Part shown: one piece after another, positions 56,546 through 64,000 of the stretch
Position numbering within the stretch: position 1 is the first letter of the stretch
Layout of the letters: each line of letters opens with the position of its first letter
NCBI GenBank assembly: GCA_033961575.1
Contig: CM066740.1
Span: 61,883,213 to 61,947,212 of the forward strand
Origin: Aselliscus stoliczkanus
Taxonomy: Eukaryota; Chordata; Mammalia; Chiroptera; Hipposideridae
DNA length: 64,000 nucleotides
Direction of reading: 5' to 3'
Translations under genes and position numbers: made by a program
The notes under the pieces: model-generated
Databases searched by the model: none
Seen by the model: only the letters and a program-made list of their open reading frames with translations
Told to the model about the DNA's origin: nothing

Positions 56546-57182
56546 GACCCACAAAACCTCATTTGAACTTGAAGTCCAGAAAGTCTGCCAAAGGTTCCCA
56601 GAATGTACCAAAATCTTCACATCTGAGTTGCCTTTGTTCTTTGAAAGAAATCCATTTAATCATCAGTTTCTTAACTGAGGGAAACCCAAAGCCACCCTCA
56701 CCCTATTCTTCCTCTCCTCCTCTTTTCAATCTCCAAATTTCTCACATTTTGAGAAACCTATGCAGGCATGCTACTCCCTAGAAATAAGGGGAACATCACT
56801 ACATTTTTAATATTCACAATAGGACTTGTATATCATGGCATTCTATTCTACTGCTGCAGTGTAATCCTTTTTTGCCAACATGGTTTTACATGGTTTTTCA
56901 TGTCTGATTATAGATGAGTTAGCAGATCAGTGCCTGGATTTTATTTGTCAATGACCACTGCAGAGTCTAAGCTGGGTTTACCCCCACCCCCAGAATAAGA
57001 AAATAAATAATATGGTCCCGAATATAAGCCAGTTCAGCACAGAAACACTAGGAAATTTTGTTAGTTATAAACAATCTCTCTAAAAGTAAGCACATGTGTT
57101 TTTCAATTCTAGTCATGACAGAATAGCTAGTGTTGGGCCAATCCTCCTACTGAAAGAAACAAAGAAAATGAAACAACATATG
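56546..57182. other. Unassigned sequence
   Basis: No named repeat or exon. A frame at 56563-56781 is without recognisable domain. Confidence 0.4.
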
Positions 57183-57239
57183 AGATCTGACAATTAGGTT
57201 CATGAACTCATCCTAGAAAAAGTGCTACATACCTCATTA

Positions 57240-57850
57240 CTGAATATCAATACAGTCACCTTCAAAGTACTCCCCTTGGGAAGCTATGCACTGATACTAG
57301 CGCCTAGTCCACCCTTCAAAGCAATTTTGGAACTCTTGTTCTGGAATGGCCATCAGAGCTGTCGTCGTATTACCCTTGATGTCCTGAATGTCATCGAAAT
57401 GTCTTTCTTTCAATATTTCCTTTATCTTTGGGTAAAGAAAGAAGTCTTTGGGGACCAGATCAGGTGAGTAGGGAGGGTGTTCCAATACAGTTATTTGGGT
57501 TTTTTGTTTCTTTGTTTGTTTTTGAGGGCAGAGTCACTGGCCCTCATATGTGGGACCTGAACCGGGGCCGCTGGCTTCCTAAGCCAGCGCTTAACCACCG
57601 CGCCACTCGGCCGGCCCTACAGTTATTTGTTTACTGACTAAAAACTCCTTCACAGACAGTGCCGTGTGAGCTGATGCATTGTCGTGATGCAAGAGCCATA
57701 AATTGTTGGCAAAAAGTTCAGGTTATCTAACTTTTTCACGCAGTCTTTTCAGCACTTCCAAATAGTCAACTTGGTTAACTGTTCAGTTGGTGCAAATTCA
57801 TAATGAATAATCCCTCTGATATCAAAAACATCATTGCAACAAGCTCAGGA
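57240..57850 (-). pseudogene. Mariner transposase C-terminal remnant
   Basis: Frame 57297-57485 is open for 62 codons and begins at HPPYSPDLVPKDFFLYPK, the block carrying the third catalytic Asp. On the other side of the SINE the reverse frame reads HHDNASAHTAL with the second Asp. With the SINE removed, 34 residues separate the two Asp, the DD34D spacing of mariner. A KERHFDDIQDIKGN block follows, as in mariner family members. The first Asp and the DNA-binding N-terminus are not present. Frame damage plus the SINE makes it inactive. Confidence 0.8.
57486..57629 (-). mobile_element. Short tRNA-headed SINE inside mariner
   Basis: Body 57498-57617, reverse: a T-rich tail, GAGGGCAGAGTCACTGGCCC, GGGACCTGAACCGGGGCC, then CCACTCGGCCGGCCC. 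Perfect 12-base TSD TACAGTTATTTG at 57486-57497 and 57618-57629. It lies inside the transposase remnant. Confidence 0.95.
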
Positions 57851-58146
57851 ACATAATTGTCAGACTTTGTATATGAAACAACTGTTAGGTTTAAGCAAGC
57901 AGTGAGTTCAGGCAGGACTTGAGTGATAATTCTGGAGAGAAGGGCTAGGATGGGGAGGAGAGCAGTTGGAGTACAAAGATGAGTTTACTAGGCTAAGGAG
58001 ATAGAGGTGAGGATCTGGGAGTTGCCACAGTATCTTGGATTTGAAGGACCAAGTGCCAATAGAGGAAGAAAAGAGAAAGTCCAAAAACTCTGTACACAAG
58101 TTTCGGCTGTATTCTAAGCCAGGCACGTGCAGGAAGAAACTTCAAG
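57851..58146. other. Unassigned sequence
   Basis: Nothing recognised between the mariner remnant and the next SINE. Confidence 0.4.
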
Positions 58147-58275
58147 AAAGCCATCATAGGGCCGGCCGAGTGGCACGGTGGTTAAAGCACTGGCTTGGGA
58201 AGCCAGCGGCCCCGGTTTGGGTCCCACATATGAGGGCCAGTGACACTGCCCTCAAAAAAAAAAAAAGCCATTATA
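58147..58275 (+). mobile_element. Short tRNA-headed SINE
   Basis: Body 58159-58263: GGGCCGGCCGAGTGGCACGG, box B GGTTTGGGTCCC, A-tail. TSD AAAGCCATCATA / AAAGCCATTATA (58147-58158, 58264-58275) with one mismatch. Confidence 0.93.
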
Positions 58276-58286
58276 AAACAGCATCT

Positions 58287-58737
58287 AAGAAGATAAGGAG
58301 GGCCGGCCAAGTGGCGCATGGGTTAAGCGCTGGTTTTGGGATGCCAGCGGCCCCGGTTCAGATCCTACATGAGGGCCAGTGACACTGCCCTCTACAGCTA
58401 ACAACAGCTCCACCTGGAGCTGGGCTGTGCGAGCCCCGGTGATGGTGTGGGCTGCAGCCCCTGCTGCAGTGGGCTGCCATAGGCTACAGTGAGTGGCCTG
58501 CAGCCAAGCGTGAGCTGCCAATAGCCGCGGTGAGTGACATCCAGAGGCCAGCGACCGATCTGCCTCATCTGGGAAGAGCGCAATGATGGTACCAACAGTG
58601 AAGCAACATCCTCCGCAACTAAACTGAAGAATAAAAAGACAGCAACTTGTCTGTTCCCCTTCCCCGATTCCCCAACGCTGTTCCCCTCCGCCAATTCCCC
58701 AATAAAATCTTTAAAAAAAAAAAAAAAGAAGATAAGG
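58287..58737 (+). mobile_element. Long T+ type tRNA-headed SINE
   Basis: Body about 58300-58725. TSD AAGAAGATAAGG at 58287-58298 and 58726-58737. After CTGCCCTC it continues CTACAGCTAACAACAGCTCC and ends CCAATAAAATCTTTAAA. It lies only 36 bp after the end of the body of the short SINE before it. Confidence 0.95.
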
Positions 58738-58855
58738 GGCTGAGCAAAGATTTTCATCAACAGGGCACAAAACACTAACCATACAAGGAAAAGATTGGTA
58801 AATTAGATTAGGTTATAAATAAGAAGTTAGGCCCTAATTTGCAAGTTCATGAAAA
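58738..58855. other. Unassigned spacer
   Basis: Short AT-rich spacer between SINEs. Confidence 0.4.
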
Positions 58856-58859
58856 TATT

Positions 58860-59145
58860 TTTTTTCTTTTTCTTTAAAAAAGTTTTATGGAGGAATTGGG
58901 GAAGGGGAACAGTGTTGGGGAATTGGGGAAGGGGAATAGCCAAGTTGTTGTCCTTCTATCTTAGTTGTAGAGGTCACAGTTAGCTCAGCTCCAAGTCCAG
59001 TCGCCATCCGGCCACCTGCCGGCAGCTCAGGGCAGCTGCTCAGCTCAAGGTGCTGTGTTTAATCTTAGTTGTGAATGGGCATAGCCCACCATCCCATGTG
59101 GAAATTGAACCGGCAACCTTGTTGTTCGGAGCATGTGCTCTCACC
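58860..59145 (-). mobile_element. Rhin-type bat SINE, older
   Basis: Reverse strand. From the left: AAAAGTTTTATGGAGGAATT, repeated GGGGAATTGGGGAAGGGGAA, CAAGTTGTTGTCCTTC, then the head part TTGAACCGGCAACCTTGTTG and GAGCATGTGCTCTCACCAG. Its 3' end resembles the tail of the long SINE, but its tRNA-like head is of the Rhin type described from rhinolophoid bats. Its extreme 5' end is missing or diverged. Confidence 0.75.
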
Positions 59146-59149
59146 AGTT

Positions 59150-60480
59150 TTGTTTCTATAGCTCTAAAAATGATTCCTTATAGGAAATAGAACCACACAA
59201 GTGATATTTGTGAATGAGTTGCTTTCCTCCACTGCTCAGCTCAGGAGATCTTGAGCACACTCAGTTCAACACCTCCCCTACTGCCACCTCATATTTTAAA
59301 TTCTGCGAACAGGGTAGCCACCATCATTCCATTCCAATGGGCCACACTGGGTGGGAGTGACTTATCCAAGCAGAAAACATCAGGCAAAGGTGTCCGCCGA
59401 TCCAGATGGCAGCATGCCCTTTGCAGAGCCAGTGACTAGGAGTGGAGGCCAAAGCTGACAAAGTGACATCCTTCACAGATATCCATGGGAGGAAAGAGTA
59501 GTGCTAAAATTCACCCCACTTGAATTGATTCTTAACAGAGAAGATATTAATGTTGAAAGTGATAAATCATGAGCACTACATGATGATGGAAGGATAAAGG
59601 GATGTTGACTCTGACAGTAATGGCCAGTATGTGGCTATTTCTGTTTTCTATAAGGAAAAAATATTACATTGCTAGCATAAAATGGCTTCAGTGGTTAAAT
59701 GTTTCTTTAGTTGCCAGAATGAAACATTCCATTCCATTTAACCTTAATGTTGATTTGTCAGAATTTTTTTCTTGATTATTCTACTTTGTCTTCCCTAGGA
59801 TGAAAGTAACAACACCCATGCTTCCTTTCCCATTTCAGTTCTTGAATCACGAATATAATTAAGCCTTTAAGTCTAACCATGACATTGTTTTATAAATATG
59901 AATTAAATTTTATTTTTTATTTGTTGGTTAATTGAATAACTTCTGCTATTTATATTTTATATTACTTCTTTTCAAATCATGGCATCACATTTCCAGGTTT
60001 TTTAAAATGAGCCCAACTGATTTTAATCCATCAGAAACTGTCTTGATGGACAACAAAACGATTATCATCAAGTGAGATTTGGGGTAATATAAGGTGGAAA
60101 TTTAGTCTCAAAAATTCCAAAGATATTCGAAACTGCATTAACTGGGCATATGGCTATGATTATGATTGATGTTGATATACTGGTTTATTTCACAGTTTTA
60201 CATGGGAGAGCCATACATTTAAGGCTTTTCTCCTGCTTTTTGTATCATAAATAAATCATTACTGAGACTCATAAATGACAGCTACATATTTATTAAAATT
60301 AAAGGCATCATCTTTAGTTTCCTTATTAATTGTTCAAACACAATGTTTCCTTTTGAACCAAACAATACATACCCATAGTTAAAAGAAAATCTCAACTTCG
60401 GTTTTATAGCTACCTCTAATCCTCTTAATCAGAGGAGAAAAGGGTCTCATCTCACAACCTATTTATATAGTTTTAAAACT
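59150..60480. other. Unassigned, repeat-poor AT-rich sequence
   Basis: No named repeat or exon. The frame at 59251-59439 has no recognisable domain. Confidence 0.4.
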
Positions 60481-60489
60481 TTCTAAGAA

Positions 60490-60625
60490 AAATAAAGCTT
60501 GCTGTAATTAATGCCTAATGGTATAAACACCCCTGCATTAGCGGTTGCCTAGTAACCACATACTGCAGGCTTGTGGGGTTGCTAAAGAGGCTGAATATAC
60601 CTAAATATTCAGATCCATTTCCAGT
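60490..60625. promoter_or_regulatory. Candidate regulatory element with an RFX X-box-like palindrome
   Basis: GGTTGCCTAGTAACC at 60543-60557 matches the X-box form GTTRCC(N0-3)RGYAAC with a one-base spacer and is nearly palindromic. TAATTAATGCCTAATG about 40 bp to the left adds homeodomain-type TAAT cores. No repeat is recognised here. The regulatory role is inference from motifs only. Confidence 0.35.
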
Positions 60626-61282
60626 TCAGGTGGGTGAGGGGCAGCAGTGGGCCAGAATCCTTTGTTAAAATTGATTTTCCATAAAGGTTTTGCACTAAAC
60701 CATCCTTCTGCACTAAAACTTACTTTTGTAAATGACTTCTGCAGATGAGTCCAAATCAACAGCAATGGTTTAAGATTTTCAAAACATTTAATAGAACGGA
60801 ACCAACTCTGCTTTACTGTTCTGTGTGAGCCCAGTTTCTGTTCTTAGAGTGACTAGTGTGAAGAATAATGTCCTTACTGTGCCTTTAACTTATCAATAAC
60901 ATCTTATATTTGGACATCATTTTAGCATTGAATGACCAAATGCGGTTCCCAGCTAGAGGTGGAGTTAAAAGGGGCTGGGAGTGATTATAATGACATATTT
61001 AAGGTTAGCTTTGGCTTGCTTCCTACCTAGCAGACTTAATTTCCTAATTATGTTTTGCTTTAGCTTAGGCAAAATTAGCTTGCATTCCCTTGGCACAAAC
61101 CAACTGCAATGGAGAAGGTCTTCCAAAACCATAGATTGTTGACAAGAGTGGCTAACTAAATTAGGATTAAATTTACTGAGTAAAATGTACAAAAAGCCTA
61201 AGCACACATAGATAATGACAAGCTGACTATGAGGGAATGTAGATAGGTCATATGAAGACTCGTTTCTGGCAATGTCTTGGTT
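60626..61282. other. Unassigned, repeat-poor sequence
   Basis: No named repeat or exon recognised. Confidence 0.4.
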
Positions 61283-61286
61283 TCAC

Positions 61287-61327
61287 AAAAAAAAAAAAAA
61301 AAAAAAAAAAAGAAAAAGAAAAAAAAT
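61287..61327. repeat. A-rich tract
   Basis: A run of about 25 A followed by AGAAAAAGAAAA. Could be a retrotransposon tail, but no element body is recognised in front of it. Confidence 0.9.
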
Positions 61328-61776
61328 AGAAACAGGGCCCTGATGCTCATGTGTGCTCTGTTAGAACTCCTGACATCGAGACTTGGGGCTGGCTAAGTTG
61401 GTCGCTGTGGTGTAGACAGGGATAAGCGTGGTCTGCAATATTTACATTGTATAACTACAGCCTTGTGGATACAGTCTCGAAAGGATTTGCTACTCAGTAA
61501 TTTTGTTATTTGGCAGTACTAAGATATGATAACGTATGGTTTGCTCTTTGGAGTTTACATAATGTCATTTGACTGAAATAAAGAAATCTCTTATTTGAGG
61601 AGGGAAACTGTTTAAGGATATCCTTTGTCTTTTCAAATGAGAGGAAGCATCCCATTGCATCATTATGTGTAGCTCTCTGGGGTTTTGGTTTAGTGGGCTG
61701 GAAGATGTGGCTGGTGTGGCCAAGGCCATGGTTTAATCAGAAAACCACTTGTCTCCCCCACCACAATCTGCATCCC
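61328..61776. other. Unassigned sequence
   Basis: No named repeat or exon. Confidence 0.4.
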
Positions 61777-62006
61777 TACCATGTGTCCCCGAAAATAAGA
61801 CCTAACCAGAAAATAAGCCCTAGCATGATTTTTCAGGATGTTTGTAATATAAGCCCTACCACAAACATAAACTCCAATTAAGATTGTCAGCCAGATATGA
61901 CTGTTTGAATAAATGTAGATTTTTGTACATGAATAAATAAATAAATGTAGATTGTTGGAACAAAAATTAATATAAGACCCAGTCTTATTTTCTGGAAAAC
62001 ACAGTA
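61777..62006. mobile_element. TA-flanked MITE with 24-bp terminal repeats
   Basis: Element 61779-62004, with TA at 61777-61778 and 62005-62006. The left end CCATGTGTCCCCGAAAATAA and the reverse complement of the right end, CTGTGTTTTCCAGAAAATAA, agree at about 18 of the first 24 positions, both continuing GAC. The interior contains a near-duplicated AATAAATGTAGATT. TA target and size suggest a Tc1/mariner-type MITE. I recall similar CCCCGAAAATAAGACC ends as common in some bat genomes but cannot name the family. Confidence 0.75.
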
Positions 62007-62740
62007 GCTGCAGCAACCCATTTCATTAGTCTTAAAAGAGAATCTTGAACAGTGTGCTCACTGTAGCTGAGCACAAACACTTCCATTCCCTGGGTCAGGA
62101 AATAATTTGTCTAAATTCATTTGTCAGGTCATTCACTTCATTAAGTTAAAGAGGAGACAATGTAACTAATAGTTTTCTCTGCTTGCAATGTATTCAATAT
62201 CTCTCCTTTCATTTTAATGCTGAAAGTAATTTACTGATTAAAAATCATTTTTCATTTTTGTTGCAGGGGTTTCTTTTCTTCCTGCTTATACTTTCTTCTT
62301 TCCCCCTGCCTTTCAGAAATTTTCACTCTAGCTCTGGGATGTCCTTTTTCTTTTTTCCTTTTTTTTTTTCTTTTCTGTTTAATGAAGCTTCAAAAGGTTT
62401 AATTTCTGGAGCCATCAAGTCACTACCCTTTCAGATCTATTTGTTTTGACTCTAACAGAACCTATCATTGTACAAAGAAAGTCTTTCAGAAAGAGTTAAT
62501 TTGCAACCCTGATCTCAACAGAGGCTAATTTTCAGGAGAGAATTTAAACCAGCAAGTGTCTCCTGTTCGAGAAGCAGCCAGGGGGCCAGTGGTGAGTGAG
62601 TGAACTCCTAGCAGGCTGCTTCTGTGCAGTGGGATGGGACATGCCTTCGACCTGGGCAGTGGCCAGTGGCAGCTTTAAGGTAGAAACGAAATGCTGTTTA
62701 TTTTCCTTCCCACATCCTGGATTTGGGCAGTTAAAAAAAT
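62007..62740. other. Unassigned sequence
   Basis: Looks largely unique, with a pyrimidine-rich tract at 62265-62385. A partial CTCF-like GCCAGGGGGCCAG at about 62577-62589 is weak. Confidence 0.4.
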
Positions 62741-62743
62741 GTG

Positions 62744-62872
62744 CTGTGATTTTTTTTTTTTTCGTTTAAGAGGGCAGTGTCAATGGCCCTCATATGTGGG
62801 ATCCGAACCCAGGCCGCTGGCATCCCAAGCCAGCTCTTAACCACCGCGCCACTCGGCCCTGTGATTTTTTTC
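62744..62872 (-). mobile_element. Short tRNA-headed SINE, slightly 5'-truncated
   Basis: Reverse body to 62858: poly-T, GAGGGCAGTGTCAATGGCCC, GGGATCCGAACCCAGGCC, CGCCACTCGGCC. The 5' end starts about five bases inside the usual GGGCC. TSD CTGTGATTTTTTT at 62744 onward and 62859 onward. Confidence 0.9.
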
Positions 62873-63136
62873 ACCTGTTTTTTTTTCATTTTACGAAAAA
62901 AAAAAAAAAAAAGGAACTGAGAGGGAATAAACTGCTCTTGGATTGATTGATTCCTTTTCCTTTGTGACATGCTTCTGCTTTAGTTGTATTTAGACTAATA
63001 GAAGCTATTTCTTCCCAATGATGTTTTTTTTAATTGAGCAGCATGTATAAAGTAATTGGCATTTGCTTCCCAGAAATATTGTCATGTCATATTCTTGATT
63101 CTTATCCCCCAAGTGAAGTTTATTATTTTACTCTTC
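62873..63136. other. Unassigned sequence
   Basis: A run of about 18 A near 62896-62912; otherwise nothing recognised. Confidence 0.4.
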
Positions 63137-63150
63137 CCCCCCCCCCCCCG
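63137..63150. repeat. C14 homopolymer
   Basis: Poly-C run ending in GCAG. Prone to length error in sequencing and assembly. Confidence 0.9.
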
Positions 63151-64000
63151 CAGAAGTGAATCAATTCTTGGGTAGCAATTCAACCACAGTATCAAGTATC
63201 AGTATCAAGAAAATTCATTGCCTTGTGATGTGTGAAAGTGCATTTTGAAAAGAACAAGGAATGCTTTTGGCTCCAACTTTAAATATTTTACTATCAGTTC
63301 AGCATCTAAGTTTTACTGTCAAATGCTTTTCTTTCATCTTATAAGGAATTTAGTTATTATAATATTGAGAAATTTCAGAGAGAATGTTGATAGAAGAAGA
63401 TGGTATAATGAACAGGGATGAAAAGCACAGGGCTAAGAGCGGGAGTAGCTATCACAGTAAGGTCAAAGAAAATAAATCATTGCGCACCTCAGCTTATAGG
63501 ATACCCAGGAGGTGATTTCTAAACCTGTGACCCTTAACCCCAGGGTTCCAGCTGAAAGTTCTTTCTTGATGTAGACCAATTTAGAAAGGGAACCTTTTAC
63601 AATTTAGTAATCAGCCCTTTCCAAGCCTTTGCACAAAAGATTTTTTTCTGCCCTGGTTTGTGTCATATTTAGATCAAATTTGGAAAGTGAAGCAATTAAA
63701 ATGTCAAAACCTTTCATTAGTAGTCTGCAATTTGAAAAACGAAAGAGCTTTGATCTGTGACCCTTTGGACTGAACGGTCCAGTCATTCATGTTACAGAAT
63801 TTCAAGTCCAGGATTTGGTTGCAGTTTGATTTTACTTCTTTGAGACATAGCTTGAATGCTTCCATTTGATTTTGTACTTTCAACACATTTTCGGGATCTG
63901 TTGATTTGGGAAGCTCTGTACCATATGGTCTTGATAAGGTGATAGATTTTCATATCCTGGAAATTGGCAGGAAAGGGTAAAATATGAATCAGATGTGAGA
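63151..64000. other. Unassigned, repeat-poor sequence
   Basis: No named repeat or exon. Overlapping reverse frames at 63604-63886 have no recognisable domain. Confidence 0.4.

Larger units (their letters stand above)
57187..57850 (-). mobile_element. Mariner transposon remnant split by a SINE
   Basis: Reverse-strand mariner. The left edge (about 57187, GACAATTAGGTTCATGAAC) looks like a transposon end. The transposase region runs right to about 57850 and then stops being recognisable, so the N-terminal half and the other end are missing. The SINE at 57498-57617 interrupts it. No full-length frame remains. Confidence 0.8.

Noticed and set aside
62577..62589. CTCF-like motif GCCAGGGGGCCAG
   Set aside because: The core AGGGGGC is present, but the bases upstream do not fit the usual CCASYAG form well. 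The same holds for about 4628-4638.

Overview
The window looks like non-coding DNA from a placental mammal, most likely a bat of the superfamily Rhinolophoidea. The signs are ancient mammal-wide repeats (MIR, L2, MaLR and ERVL LTRs, hAT and Tigger fragments, L1) together with two bat-like SINE groups. One is a young tRNA-headed SINE with box A and box B, present in at least fifteen copies. The other is a single older copy resembling the Rhin-type SINE of horseshoe, leaf-nosed and false vampire bats. The genus cannot be fixed from this sequence. A false vampire (Megadermatidae) relative is possible, because the abundant SINE head differs from the Rhin head as I remember it; this is inference.

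I recognise no protein-coding exon, no functional RNA gene and no intact mobile-element gene. All open frames are short, or arise from simple repeats (the TG array at 38.3-39.4 kb, and the TA/poly-T tract at 4 kb), or belong to decayed transposons. The window is best read as intergenic or deep intronic.

Layout. 0-6 kb: L1 tail remnant, SINEs, MIRs. 6.3-8.5 kb: decayed ERV-like material. 9-12.8 kb: SINEs and two opposed old L1 3' ends. 12.8-19 kb: mostly unassigned, with L2/MIR. 19.1-22.1 kb: partial MaLR element, L1 tail, three SINE insertions, second MaLR LTR. 22-28 kb: hAT remnants, MIR and unassigned sequence. 28.8-30.6 kb: L2 split by an ERVL LTR. 31.5-35.3 kb: reverse-strand L1 with 5' UTR and ORF1 but most of ORF2 deleted, hit by a long SINE and an 81-bp mariner-type MITE. 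38.3-39.4 kb: 1.1-kb TG array. 40-46 kb: L2, MLT1, a cluster of hAT remnants, a Tigger remnant. 47-55 kb: reverse-strand MaLR LTRs, a very short L1 insertion, a long SINE. 57.2-59.1 kb: mariner remnant with DD34D spacing split by a SINE, then three more SINEs. 59.2-64 kb: mostly repeat-poor sequence with an RFX X-box-like palindrome, a TA-flanked MITE and one SINE.

No genes act together here. The informative content is the nesting of elements, the target-site duplications (TSDs) that date them relative to each other, and a few candidate regulatory motifs. I see no convincing new biological system. The best leads are the paired short and long SINE subfamilies, the two MITEs, the internally deleted L1, the mariner remnant and the X-box region. 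Family names are from memory and were not checked against a repeat library.
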